Shown piece after piece: positions 28,702 through 37,449 of a DNA stretch of 64,000 bases. Below the pieces are notes generated by a model that saw only the letters and a program-made list of their open reading frames with translations, was not told the origin of the DNA and searched no databases. Made by a program: the position numbers and the translations under genes. Position 1 is the stretch's first letter. Each line of letters begins with the position of its first letter. This DNA comes from Carnobacterium funditum DSM 5970 (lineage in GTDB: Bacteria > Bacillota > Bacilli > Lactobacillales > Carnobacteriaceae), in NCBI RefSeq assembly GCF_000744185.1, contig NZ_JQLL01000001.1, positions 2,261,001 through 2,325,000 on the forward strand, in the 5' to 3' direction.

Positions 28702-29061
28702 ATGTTAGTTGGAAAAGTAAAAGCTATTGGAGAACATGCTATTTCTAAGAAAGACCCTATCATTATATTATTCGGAGAACAAGCAACGGAGGATCTTCGT
28801 TCCGTTTCAATTATCCAATCCTTTAAAGAGGATCAAAGTAGAGTAGAGTTGAAACCAGGATATTCAGTTTTCTTTGATGATCAAGAATATACGATTTTAG
28901 AAGTTGGCAGCTTAGCGAATGAAAATTTAAATACCATAGGACACGTAACATTAGATTTTTCAGAAGTACCTAGTGAAGATAGATTAGCTAGTGGTGTTTA
29001 CTTAAAGCCTTTTAAATTGCCAAAAATAGAAATCGGAACAATCATCCATTATGCAAAATAA
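28702..29061 (+). CDS. orphan PTS glucitol/sorbitol-type EIIA
   Basis: A small beta protein of 119 residues resembling PF03829 (PTSIIA_gutA): GKVKAIGEHAI at the start, DQEYTILEVGSLANENLNTIGHVTLDF in the middle with the likely phosphohistidine in GHV. Sorbitol IIA normally occurs with IIB/IIC genes, but none is here, so it may have a regulatory or unrelated role. ATG 28702 is favoured because AGAGGAAGGA ends right before the alternative ATG at 28693. It is followed 39 bases later by the AI-2E permease gene, perhaps in one transcript. Confidence 0.75.
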   Translation: MLVGKVKAIGEHAISKKDPIIILFGEQATEDLRSVSIIQSFKEDQSRVELKPGYSVFFDDQEYTILEVGSLANENLNTIGHVTLDFSEVPSEDRLASGVYLKPFKLPKIEIGTIIHYAK

Positions 29062-29100
29062 CTAGATTTTATTTTTTAGTCATTAAAGGGGGTGAGACGG

Positions 29101-30318
29101 ATGAAACAAGAGGAATCAGTCACCGTAAAACATGCAACTACTTGGTTTTGGAAATGGATTTTAAACAATAAAGTTGTATCTATTTTACTTATATCATTGT
29201 TGATATTATTAAATGTATTGGCATTTTCAAAGATTTCTTACATTTTTAATCCGTTAAGAGATTTTATCAGTGTTGTAGGTTTGCCAATTTTAATGGCCGG
29301 GATAATTTATTATTTAGTAAATCCTCTTATAGAGTGGATGGAAACTAAAAAAGTCCCTCGTATGGCAGCCATTTTTCTTATCTTTATCATTATTATGGCT
29401 CTTATTGTATGGGGAGCAACGACACTGATTCCGATTATTAGAGAACAAACGATGAGTATAATAAAGAATTGGCCGACTTATTGGGATACCTTAGTATCTC
29501 AAGCTGGTAGTTTGTTGAGAAGTGACATTCTTTCTCAATTTCAACAACAAGTAAATGAAATCACTCAAACCGTTATGTCTTCTGTTTCAAAACAATCATC
29601 AAATTTGTTTAATACGACAGTTTCTGGAATAGGGAATGTAGTTGGAGCAGTCACCAACATTTTTGTGGCTTTAGTTACGATGCCGTTTATTCTGTTTTAT
29701 CTCTTAAAAGATGGCGAAAATTTGCCTTATCATATTATGAAAGTTGTACCAACAAAATTGAGAATGCCTACCTATAAATTATTGGGAGAAATTAATAATA
29801 AAATTAGTCAATATGTACGTGGGCAACTCGTGGTGGCATTCTTTGTAGCGTTGATGTTCTGGCTTGGTTTTGCAATTGTTGGATTAGAATATGCGGTAAC
29901 GCTAGGTGTTCTGGCAGGGTTCTTAAATTTAATCCCTTATTTGGGATCCTTTATAGCGATGGTTCCTGTTCTTATTATAGCGTTTGTTACTTCACCAGCC
30001 ATGTTGATAAAAGTTCTAATCGTTTTTGGAATTGAACAAACGATTGAAGGAAGAGTTATCCAACCTCAAATTCTCGGGAGTAATTTAGATATTCATCCTA
30101 TTACGATTATTATTGTTTTATTAACAGCTGGGAGATTATTTGGAATACCTGGCGTCATCTTAGGCATTCCTGGATATGCAGTTTTAAAAGTTATCATCGA
30201 GTATGTTTTTTCTTGGTATAAAAACGTTTCAGGGTTGTATGAAGGTAACTTTAATCCAGCGTATGAACCAAGCGTAGCAAATAAAAAGAAAGTAAAAAAT
30301 AAGGAAAAAATGAAATAA
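29101..30318 (+). CDS. AI-2E family membrane transporter
   Basis: A 405-residue protein of the AI-2E/UPF0118 permease family (PF01594). It has an N-terminal pair of membrane helices, a central soluble part rich in Gln/Ser, and a C-terminal membrane bundle with the typical IPYLGSFIAMVPVLIIAF and EGRVIQPQILGSNLDIHPI motifs. Family members transport varied substrates (AI-2, Na+/H+ exchange, others), so the substrate is not known. The start at 29101 is chosen because the GTG at 29092 lies inside the AAAGGGGGTGAG ribosome site. The C-terminus is lysine-rich. Confidence 0.9.
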   Translation: MKQEESVTVKHATTWFWKWILNNKVVSILLISLLILLNVLAFSKISYIFNPLRDFISVVGLPILMAGIIYYLVNPLIEWMETKKVPRMAAIFLIFIIIMALIVWGATTLIPIIREQTMSIIKNWPTYWDTLVSQAGSLLRSDILSQFQQQVNEITQTVMSSVSKQSSNLFNTTVSGIGNVVGAVTNIFVALVTMPFILFYLLKDGENLPYHIMKVVPTKLRMPTYKLLGEINNKISQYVRGQLVVAFFVALMFWLGFAIVGLEYAVTLGVLAGFLNLIPYLGSFIAMVPVLIIAFVTSPAMLIKVLIVFGIEQTIEGRVIQPQILGSNLDIHPITIIIVLLTAGRLFGIPGVILGIPGYAVLKVIIEYVFSWYKNVSGLYEGNFNPAYEPSVANKKKVKNKEKMK

Positions 30319-30361
30319 GAAAAAGGAGTTGAGGCAGAGTGCTTCAATTCCTTTTTTTTAT
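30319..30361 (+). terminator. terminator after the AI-2E permease gene
   Basis: AAAAAGGAGTTGAGGC pairs with GCTTCAATTCCTTTTT with small mismatches, followed by T residues. Its reverse can also act for the azoreductase remnant. Confidence 0.75.
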
Positions 30362-30381
30362 TTCACTTTTTCTTATTTCAA

Positions 30382-30749
30382 TTAAAAAAATTTTTCTAAA
30401 GTAACAGCTTCTTTCATTGCATCAGCCATAATTTGAGAAGCAGATTCAGGAGCATAATCCATCTCTTCAGCAAATAGCTCATGAAAGTCAGATACTCTAA
30501 TAAAGGTAAAGATTGTTTTGATGTAGATACTAGCAGGACCTTTCCTTGCATATGCTCCACCACTCAATTGGATAGGAAGAACTTTTTTATCAGTAACGAA
30601 ACCAATTGGTTGACCTAATTCATCAAAAGGGCACCCTCTCCTAAAGATTTCCAAGCACTAAGCAAATGACAATCAATCTCAGGAACCGCCATCGAACGTC
30701 AAAATTTTCCTGTAAAGGGATGTGCTAGAACAACTAACAATTTAGTCAT
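30382..30749 (-). pseudogene. FMN-dependent NADH-azoreductase remnant
   Basis: The minus strand begins with a good N-terminus, MTKLLVVLAHPFTG at 30749, typical of flavodoxin-like azoreductases, then meets a stop after about 16 codons. A segment resembling the family C-terminus (KKVLPIQLSGGAYARKGPASIYIKTIFTF, then MDYAPESASQIMADAMKEA) follows to 30382. The whole stretch is 368 bp instead of roughly 620, so about 80-90 codons of the middle are missing. This looks like an internal deletion plus frame damage. Azoreductases reduce quinones and azo compounds; this copy cannot be functional. Confidence 0.7.
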
Positions 30750-30898
30750 AGTTAAAATTCTACTTTCTTTAGGTTGTTTTGTTATGTAAAAAGCTCTAAT
30801 TTGTAATATGTATGATTTATTTATTTTACTAATAATAAGTGTGTTTTTCAATATTATTTTTGCAGAAAAAATTCATACGAATTAAGGAGCAAAAATGC

Positions 30899-30955
30899 TT
30901 GATTTTATATTTTCCATCCCCTATAATGACAAAGTGTCACTATGACAACTTGTCA
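30899..30955 (+). promoter_or_regulatory. promoter with tandem TetR-type operators
   Basis: TTGATT (30899-30904), 17 bases, TATAAT (30922-30927) is a near-perfect promoter. Two palindromes with the same arms, TGACAAAGTGTCA (30927-30939) and TGACAACTTGTCA (30943-30955), start 16 bases apart and cover the transcription start region. They are the natural binding sites for the TetR protein encoded 28 bases downstream. Confidence 0.75.
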
Positions 30956-30982
30956 CTTTTAGAGCTGGAAGGAATGAAAAAG

Positions 30983-31612
30983 ATGCCGACTAAAACATTT
31001 TTTAACTTGTCAAAAGAAAAACAAAGTAGATTAATTGCAGCAGCAGCAGAAGAATTCTCTCGAGTTTCTTTAAACGAAGCATCTATTAATAATATTATAA
31101 AAAAAGCTGAAATTTCACGGGGCAGTTTTTATCAATATTTTGAAGATAAAGAAGATTTATACTATTATTATTTAGGCTTACTTAAAAGGGATACTCAAGT
31201 GATGCTATTAAACAGTTTTAAAAAAGCTGATGGCGATTTATTTGAAGGATTTAAAATTTTTTTCCCGAAAATTCTTGGTTTGATCATGCATAAAGAAAAT
31301 AGTGCTTTTTTTAAGCATTTATTCTTGCACATGGATTATCGGACAGGTACGGAAGTAGCTCCTGATACGATTAAACACTGCGGATCAAAAAAAGAATCAA
31401 AAGATAGGTTGAGAGAATACATTAATATGGAAAAATTAAATTTAGTAGAACCAGAAGATTTTCCTATCTTGATTAAATTTATGATGTCGACATTATTTGG
31501 TACAGTAGGTGAGGGATTTAAGGAAAAAAAATCACAAAAAGAAATTATTTCAAGATTTAATAAAAAACTGAAATGGATTGAATATGGTGTCAAAAAAGAC
31601 CCATCCAAATAG
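30983..31612 (+). CDS. TetR-family transcriptional regulator of the ABC exporter operon
   Basis: A 209-residue repressor: N-terminal TetR helix-turn-helix (LIAAAAEEFSRVSLNEASINNIIKKAEISRGSFYQYFEDKEDLYYYY) and a variable ligand-binding C-terminal domain. Start at 30983 follows GGAAGGA with a nine-base gap; an open frame reaching back to 30839 runs through the promoter and operators and is not the real start. It overlaps neither neighbour; the first ABC gene starts 14 bases after its stop, so it is autoregulated with the exporter. The ligand is unknown, likely a drug or lipid exported by the pair. Confidence 0.88.
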   Translation: MPTKTFFNLSKEKQSRLIAAAAEEFSRVSLNEASINNIIKKAEISRGSFYQYFEDKEDLYYYYLGLLKRDTQVMLLNSFKKADGDLFEGFKIFFPKILGLIMHKENSAFFKHLFLHMDYRTGTEVAPDTIKHCGSKKESKDRLREYINMEKLNLVEPEDFPILIKFMMSTLFGTVGEGFKEKKSQKEIISRFNKKLKWIEYGVKKDPSK

Positions 31613-31626
31613 GAGGAAACACTAGT

Positions 31627-33348
31627 ATGATTAAATTAGCTAAACGGATGAATGGCTTAGCAGTAATGGGGGCAATCATATTTATGATTATTCAAGTGGT
31701 CAGTGATCTATACTTACCAAACCTAACTGCAGACATTATAGATAACGGAATAGCAACAGGAGATATTGATTATATCATCTCAGTAGGGTTCAAAATGCTT
31801 GGTTTTTCTTTATTGAGTGTAGCTGCAGCGACAGGAAACGTATATTTAGCATCACAGCAATCACAATTATTAGGAAAGAATATTCGAAGTAGTGTTTTTA
31901 AAAAAGTATCTTATTTTTCAAATGATGCGATTGATGAAATTGGGACTTCTTCGCTTATTACAAGAACAACTAATGATGTCGTACAAATTCAAATGGTTGT
32001 TATGATGGCTTTAAGAATGATGATACAAGCACCCATTATGTTGGTTGGAGCAGGAATAATGGCTTATACTAGAGAACCAAAGTTAGCTAGTATTTTCTTA
32101 TATGTTCTTCCAGTTTTGGCTATTTTTATGATTACAATTATGTATTTTGCAGTACCTTACTTCAAAAAAATGCAAAAGAAAACAGACCGTTTAAACTTAG
32201 TTTTTCGTGAAGGTTTAACAGGGATACGTGTCATTCGAGCATTTAATCGAAATGAATCAGAAACAAAAAAGTTTGATGAAGCCAATAAAGATTTTGCAAA
32301 CAACTCTATTAAAGCCAATACAATAATGAGCTTTATGTTGCCTGTTATGACACTAATCATCAGCGCAACCAATATTTCAATTATTTGGTTTGGTGGTCAA
32401 TATATTGGTGATGGTCTGATGGAAGTAGGTAACCTGATTACCTTTATGACTTATGCATTCCAAATTTTGATAAGCTTTATGATGCTTGCTATGATCTTTG
32501 TTTTTATCCCAAGAGCACAAGTATCTGCTGCTCGTGTCAATAAAGTTCTAGCGACACAGAGTGTGGTTAAAGATCCAGAAAAACCGACTAAAGTAAATAG
32601 GGTAGATAAAGGAACATTAGAATTTGAACATGTTGATTTTCGTTATACTGGAGCTGAACAGTTAGCTCTTGAAAATATTGCTTTTAAGAGTACTAAAGGA
32701 GAAATGGTAGCTGTTATTGGTGGGACGGGTTCCGGTAAATCAACTTTAGCTAACTTAATTGCACGCTTTTATGACGTTGAGTCGGGCAGTGTTAAAATTA
32801 ATGGCGTAGATATTCGAGATATAAATCAAAAAGAATTGCGCAATATGATGGGTTATGCTCCTCAAAAAGCAGTTCTGTTTACTGGAACGATTCGCTCAAA
32901 TATACAATACGGGAAATCTAATGCAACAGATGAAGAAATTTGGCATGCATTAGAAGTAGCGCAAGCTAAAGATTTTGTTTCAGAATTACCAAAAGGGTTA
33001 GATAGTCACGTAGAACAAGGCGGCGGAAATTTCTCTGGTGGTCAAAAACAACGATTAAGTATCGCTCGTGCATTAGTTTCTAAAGGCGATATATTAATTT
33101 TTGATGATTCTTTTTCTGCTTTAGATTTTAAAACAGATGCAACATTAAGAAAAGCATTGATTGAAGAAGCAAAAGATTCAGTTGTCGTTATTATTGCACA
33201 AAGAATTAGCACTGTAATGAACGCTGATGCAATCTTGGTAATGGAAGCTGGCCGAGTTGTTGGAAAAGGCACACATGAAGAATTAAAAGAAACGAATGTA
33301 ACCTATCAAGAAATCATGAACTCTCAAATGAGAGAGGAGGAACGTTAA
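31627..33348 (+). CDS. ABC exporter half-transporter, degenerate-site subunit (EfrA/BmrC-like)
   Basis: 573 residues: six-helix ABC membrane domain then an ATPase domain. Walker A GGTGSGKST (near 365), Q-loop PQKAV, signature FSGGQKQRLSIARAL. Walker B reads LIFDDSFSALD: the catalytic Glu is Asp, and the switch His is Gln (IIAQRIST). These changes are typical of the partner with the inactive ATP site in heterodimeric multidrug exporters such as EfrAB and BmrCD. The next gene, overlapping by one base, has the intact catalytic residues. AGGAGGAAA ribosome site. Probable export of drugs, dyes or lipids; substrate not predictable. Confidence 0.92.
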   Translation: MIKLAKRMNGLAVMGAIIFMIIQVVSDLYLPNLTADIIDNGIATGDIDYIISVGFKMLGFSLLSVAAATGNVYLASQQSQLLGKNIRSSVFKKVSYFSNDAIDEIGTSSLITRTTNDVVQIQMVVMMALRMMIQAPIMLVGAGIMAYTREPKLASIFLYVLPVLAIFMITIMYFAVPYFKKMQKKTDRLNLVFREGLTGIRVIRAFNRNESETKKFDEANKDFANNSIKANTIMSFMLPVMTLIISATNISIIWFGGQYIGDGLMEVGNLITFMTYAFQILISFMMLAMIFVFIPRAQVSAARVNKVLATQSVVKDPEKPTKVNRVDKGTLEFEHVDFRYTGAEQLALENIAFKSTKGEMVAVIGGTGSGKSTLANLIARFYDVESGSVKINGVDIRDINQKELRNMMGYAPQKAVLFTGTIRSNIQYGKSNATDEEIWHALEVAQAKDFVSELPKGLDSHVEQGGGNFSGGQKQRLSIARALVSKGDILIFDDSFSALDFKTDATLRKALIEEAKDSVVVIIAQRISTVMNADAILVMEAGRVVGKGTHEELKETNVTYQEIMNSQMREEER

Positions 33349-35195
33349 TGAGAAATGCAGGACCAAAAGGTGAAATACGTAAAGCTAAAAATTTCTGGGG
33401 CACATTGAAAAGATTGCTTGGTTATATGTCTAGTCGCATGCTTGCGATAGTTTTGGTCTTTATCCTGGCTATCATAGGAACAGTATTACAAACGAGAACA
33501 CCAAAAATTTTAGGAGAAGCAACTACAGAAATTTTTAAAGGTGTGATGTCAGGCATGAAAATGAAAGAAGCTGGCCAAGTTGTTGGGAAATTACCTATTG
33601 ATTTTGATATTATCGAAAATGTATTGATTACTGTGGCTATCTTATATGTCGTATCTGCTATTTTTCAATATTTCCAGCAATTTACAATGACACGTGTAGC
33701 TCAAAAAACCGTATATGATTTACGAAAAGAATTAAAAGATAAAATGAATAAAGTTCCAATGAGCTATTACGATACCCATTCCAACGGAGATATCATGTCG
33801 CGTGCGGTCAACGATATGGACAATATTGCGAATACGCTGCAACAAACGTTAACTCAATTCGTGAACAGCTTTGTTTTGTTTTTTGCTGTATTGTATATGA
33901 TGTTAAGCATCGACTTACAAATGACGCTAATTGCTTTTGTGACAGTTCCATTGAGTGTGCTAGTTATCAGTTTAATCGCACCGAGGTCACAAAAATTATT
34001 TGCCGCGCAACAAAAAAAACTAGGTTTATTAAACAACCAAGTTGAAGAGACATATGCGGGTCATGTCATTGTTAAAATTTACAACCGTGAAGAAGCGGAA
34101 ATTGAATTATTTGAACAGCAAAATGAGGAACTGTATCAATCATCATGGAAAGCTCAATTCTTTTCTGGCTTTGTCATGCCCATGATGAATTTTATTAAGA
34201 ATGTTGGATACCTATCGGTAGCTGTTGTTGGAGGAATTAAGGTAGCAAATGGAACAATGACCTTAGGGAATGTCCAAGCATTTTTACAATATACAAACCA
34301 ATTTAGCCAACCCATGAGCCAAATGGCAAATTTAGTTAATACGATTCAGGCAACCATTGCTTCAGCTGAACGAGTATTTGAAGTGTTGGATGAAGAAGAA
34401 ATGATAGAAGAAAAATCAAATGTCACACCGATTCCAAATTCACCATACAAAGTTTCATTTGACCATGTTCAATTTGGCTATGGAGACGACGATGAAGAAT
34501 TATTGATGAATGACTTTAACTTAAACGTCAAAGAAGGACAGATGATTGCCATTGTCGGTCCAACTGGTGCGGGTAAATCAACGTTAATCAATTTATTAGA
34601 ACGATTTTACGATGTTAAAGATGGAAGCATTAAACTAGATGGTGTGGATACAAGAGATAGGACTCGTGATGAATTGCGTTCACACTTCAGTATGGTGTTA
34701 CAAGATACTTGGTTATTTAATGGAACTATTTTGGATAATATCAAGTACGGTAGTGAGAAATATGGTCAAGATGAAGAACGTGTCTCAGCCGCTTCTAAAG
34801 CCGCCCATGTAGATGATTTTGTTCATACTTTACCAGATGGTTATGATACTGTTTTAAATGAAGAAGGCAGCAATATTTCTCTTGGTCAGCGTCAATTAAT
34901 TACGATAGCCAGAGCCTTTTTGGTTGATCCAGAAGTCTTGATTCTAGATGAAGCGACCTCAAGTGTAGATACCAGAACAGAAGTTTTGATTCAAAAAGCC
35001 ATGCGTAAACTGTTACAAGGTAGAACAAGTTTCGTAGTTGCTCATAGACTGTCAACGATTCGTGATGCGGATAACATTATCGTTATGAACGAAGGAGATG
35101 TAATGGAAACCGGAACACATGATGAATTAATGGCACAAGAGGGGTTCTATGCTGATTTATATAATAGTCAATTTGCTGAGAAACCAGCTGTATAG
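33348..35195 (+). CDS. ABC exporter half-transporter, catalytic subunit (EfrB/BmrD-like)
   Basis: 615 residues, ABC membrane domain followed by an ATPase domain with Walker A GPTGAGKST (near 404), Walker B VLILDEATSSVD with the catalytic Glu, and switch His in VVAHRLST. Its signature is ISLGQRQ instead of LSGGQ, so it completes the degenerate site made with the first subunit's Walker motifs, while its own Walker motifs pair with the first subunit's good signature. The start overlaps the previous stop (TAATG). An inserted 25-residue stretch between the first two membrane helices is rich in Met and Lys. A strong terminator follows. Confidence 0.92.
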   Translation: MRNAGPKGEIRKAKNFWGTLKRLLGYMSSRMLAIVLVFILAIIGTVLQTRTPKILGEATTEIFKGVMSGMKMKEAGQVVGKLPIDFDIIENVLITVAILYVVSAIFQYFQQFTMTRVAQKTVYDLRKELKDKMNKVPMSYYDTHSNGDIMSRAVNDMDNIANTLQQTLTQFVNSFVLFFAVLYMMLSIDLQMTLIAFVTVPLSVLVISLIAPRSQKLFAAQQKKLGLLNNQVEETYAGHVIVKIYNREEAEIELFEQQNEELYQSSWKAQFFSGFVMPMMNFIKNVGYLSVAVVGGIKVANGTMTLGNVQAFLQYTNQFSQPMSQMANLVNTIQATIASAERVFEVLDEEEMIEEKSNVTPIPNSPYKVSFDHVQFGYGDDDEELLMNDFNLNVKEGQMIAIVGPTGAGKSTLINLLERFYDVKDGSIKLDGVDTRDRTRDELRSHFSMVLQDTWLFNGTILDNIKYGSEKYGQDEERVSAASKAAHVDDFVHTLPDGYDTVLNEEGSNISLGQRQLITIARAFLVDPEVLILDEATSSVDTRTEVLIQKAMRKLLQGRTSFVVAHRLSTIRDADNIIVMNEGDVMETGTHDELMAQEGFYADLYNSQFAEKPAV

Positions 35196-35216
35196 AAAAT
35201 GGTTTAACGAATCCCA

Positions 35217-35257
35217 CCCTCTACACATAGTCTTTATATGTGTAGAGGGATTTTTTG
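35217..35257 (+). terminator. terminator of the tetR-ABC operon
   Basis: CCCTCTACACATA (35217-35229) pairs perfectly with TATGTGTAGAGGG (35237-35249), followed by ATTTTTTG. Confidence 0.9.
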
Positions 35258-35386
35258 TTAGCTTATTTTAAAAAAAATCAACTATCAAAAATTAGCAAAA
35301 AATGTAAAGGGGAATAAAAATTCACGGATATTAGGGAGTATGTTAAACTAAAAGAAAAAGACAAAGTAAGGAAATGAGGGAAATAA

Positions 35387-36580
35387 ATGACTGAATACAA
35401 AACAATGCAGTTTGAACAGTACAAAGAGATGTTAGATTTAGCAAACTATGCATTTAATAAAGATAAAACAGCAAGTCGTGAAAAAAAATTTAAGCAACTT
35501 TGCTTAAATTCAGACTGTTATGGTGCTTTTAAAAATAATACCTTACTGAGCCAACTGATTGTACGCCCAATGGAAGTTTATTTACATGGACAAACCTTTA
35601 AAATGGGAGGGATTGGATACGTTTCCAGTTATCCTGAAAATAGAGGTGGAGGAGATATTGCTCAGTTAATGGCGTTATCTTTAAAAAAAATGAATGAACA
35701 AGGGCAAACATTGTCTTACTTGGATCCATTTTCTTATTCTTTTTATCGCAGATATGGTTATGAACAGTGTTTTGACGAGCTAAACTATACGATTGATGTA
35801 AATGAATTGCCAAAAATACAAAAAACTATTGGATCTATTCGACGGGTTAAATGGGAAGATGCAAAAGCAAGTCTCAAAGAAATTTATAAAAATCGTTACC
35901 GAACAAGTGTAGGACCTTTAAAACGTAGTGAGTGGGATTGGGAATTTTTGATGTTATCAAGAGAAGACTCTTCTATTGCTTTATATTATGATGAAAAAGG
36001 AAAAGCTCAAGGTTATTTGATTTATTCTTTCAAAGGACAAACAGAAGGAACGTTTGTCTTACAAGAGATGGTTTACCTATCACAATCAGCTTTTAAAGAG
36101 TTATGGAACTTTGTTTCATCACATAAAGCGAGCTTTCATACCTTTATTTATAAAACAGGAGAACATGAAAAGATAGCTTATCTATTTGACAACCCAAGAA
36201 TCAAACAAGAATTCATTCCTTCTATGATGGCTCGAATCGTGAATGTTGAACAATTTTTATTAGCTTATCCTTTCAAAAAACAAGCTCCTCAAACCTTTTA
36301 TTTGAAAGTTAAAGATGAACAAGCTGATTGGAATGCAGGGCTTTGGAAAGTAGAATTGCATTTGACAGATAGAAAAGTGACTCTAATAACAAGAGAGGAA
36401 GAAATTCTCCAAGAGTCTATATTGACTGGAACAATTCAAACTTGGACTCAAGTTTTTATGAACTATCGAACAATTAAAGAATTACACTTTTTCGAGCAAA
36501 TTGAAGGGGATAAACAATTAGTTGCTGAGATTGCAGAATACATTCCAGAAGGCACTCCAGTTTTATATGATTATTTTTAA
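35387..36580 (+). CDS. GNAT acetyltransferase, Eis-like
   Basis: A 397-residue protein of the enhanced-intracellular-survival type: an N-terminal GNAT domain (FKMGGIGYVSSYPENRGGGDIAQLM, the acetyl-CoA loop), a second degenerate GNAT domain (SIALYYDEKGKAQGYLIYSF), and a C-terminal sterol-carrier-like domain ending in the free carboxylate PVLYDYF, which Eis proteins use as catalytic base. Eis enzymes acetylate amines on aminoglycosides or proteins; the substrate here is unknown. It is monocistronic, with a possible promoter TTCACG, 17 bases, TAAACT at 35321-35349. Confidence 0.85.
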   Translation: MTEYKTMQFEQYKEMLDLANYAFNKDKTASREKKFKQLCLNSDCYGAFKNNTLLSQLIVRPMEVYLHGQTFKMGGIGYVSSYPENRGGGDIAQLMALSLKKMNEQGQTLSYLDPFSYSFYRRYGYEQCFDELNYTIDVNELPKIQKTIGSIRRVKWEDAKASLKEIYKNRYRTSVGPLKRSEWDWEFLMLSREDSSIALYYDEKGKAQGYLIYSFKGQTEGTFVLQEMVYLSQSAFKELWNFVSSHKASFHTFIYKTGEHEKIAYLFDNPRIKQEFIPSMMARIVNVEQFLLAYPFKKQAPQTFYLKVKDEQADWNAGLWKVELHLTDRKVTLITREEEILQESILTGTIQTWTQVFMNYRTIKELHFFEQIEGDKQLVAEIAEYIPEGTPVLYDYF

Positions 36581-36834
36581 TTGAAATAGGTCACCAATTC
36601 TTCGTGCACATGAATCATTTTTTATCAAACTTATAAAAGTATGTGGATAAGAAGGGTGAAGTAAAGGAAATTAAAAAAGAAATTGAAAAAGGGATAAATT
36701 TAAATAAAAACACACCTATTTAAGGAGTAGTTTTAACTATTGAAAATCTAAAGGATATGAAATGATTCTAGTGGTATTGCACGCTACACAAGTAAAAGGC
36801 AGCAAAGTTCTTTTACAAATTTTTTTTAACAGGA

Positions 36835-37074
36835 TTGTATCATTTAGTCTTATTGTTGCCTACTCGAAAAAATTTAGGTGAGAGGTTGAAACCTATCTTT
36901 GTTTCTGATTATCTATTAACAGGTAATAGGAATCATGGCTATAGCGAAGCCTTTTATTTAGATGGTCCAAAAAAATTAGAAGGTAAACAATATGTTTATC
37001 AATTGGACAAAACACCGCATGTCCTTTCATTGAAGAGTACTAACGGAAGTGGAGTAAAAACCGTACAAGAATAA
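36835..37074 (+). pseudogene. unrecognised 3' remnant of a gene
   Basis: 79 codons from a TTG with no ribosome site. The translation looks protein-like (SDYLLTGNRNHGYSEAFYLDG, KKLEGKQYVYQLDKTPHVLSL), so it is likely the tail of a lost gene, but I do not recognise the family. Its stop codon lies inside the left arm of the hairpin at 37070. Confidence 0.3.
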
Positions 37075-37131
37075 TTCAAATAATAGACCTTAAAAGGCAG
37101 TATTCTTTTATGGTCTATTATTTGAATTATT
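37070..37131. terminator. 20-bp perfect inverted repeat, terminator-like
   Basis: AATAATTCAAATAATAGACC (37070-37089) and GGTCTATTATTTGAATTATT (37112-37131) are exact complements with a 22-base loop. There is no long T-tract after it. It may be the old terminator of the remnant gene, or the ends of a small non-autonomous element. Confidence 0.6.
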
Positions 37132-37400
37132 CTCTAGCCGATAGAAGATAAAAATGCTATCTCTATTGAAAACACCTATGTTCCATTTTTTTTAAAACGA
37201 TTTCTATGCTACTATTAAACTGAGGACAGAAAAGGCTAGATTATAATTAAAAAGGTGGTTATCACAAAAGGAAAACGCCTACTTATACAGAGGAAATCAT
37301 ACTTAATGACTGAATCAGAAAAAGAATAATCGGTAGAATTTTTCTGGAAAATAGGACCAAGTATGCAATGAAAGTAAACCGTTCTCTTGAAAAATGAGAG

Positions 37401-37430
37401 AAGATAAAGATAAAGATAAAGATAAAGATA
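37401..37430 (+). repeat. AAGATA hexamer repeat in the nagB leader
   Basis: Five tandem copies of AAGATA occupy 37401-37430, directly before the ribosome site AAAAGGAG of nagB. Copy number changes by strand slippage would alter the leader length in six-base steps without touching the coding frame. Confidence 0.75.
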
Positions 37431-37449
37431 AATAAAAGGAGAAAATAAA

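Larger units (their letters stand above)
36581..37449. other. intergenic stretch with a gene remnant, a long hairpin and a hexamer repeat
   Basis: Between the Eis-like gene and nagB there is no intact gene. It holds an unrecognised 79-codon ORF (36835-37074), a perfect 20-bp-arm hairpin (37070-37131), a weak cre-like sequence at 37192-37205 (TTAAAACGATTTCT, two mismatches), and a five-copy hexamer repeat before nagB. The remaining sequence has stops in all frames. Confidence 0.5.

Noticed and set aside
30839-30982. Longer N-terminus of the TetR protein from 30839
   Set aside because: That stretch contains the promoter and both operators; the helix-turn-helix begins properly after 30983.
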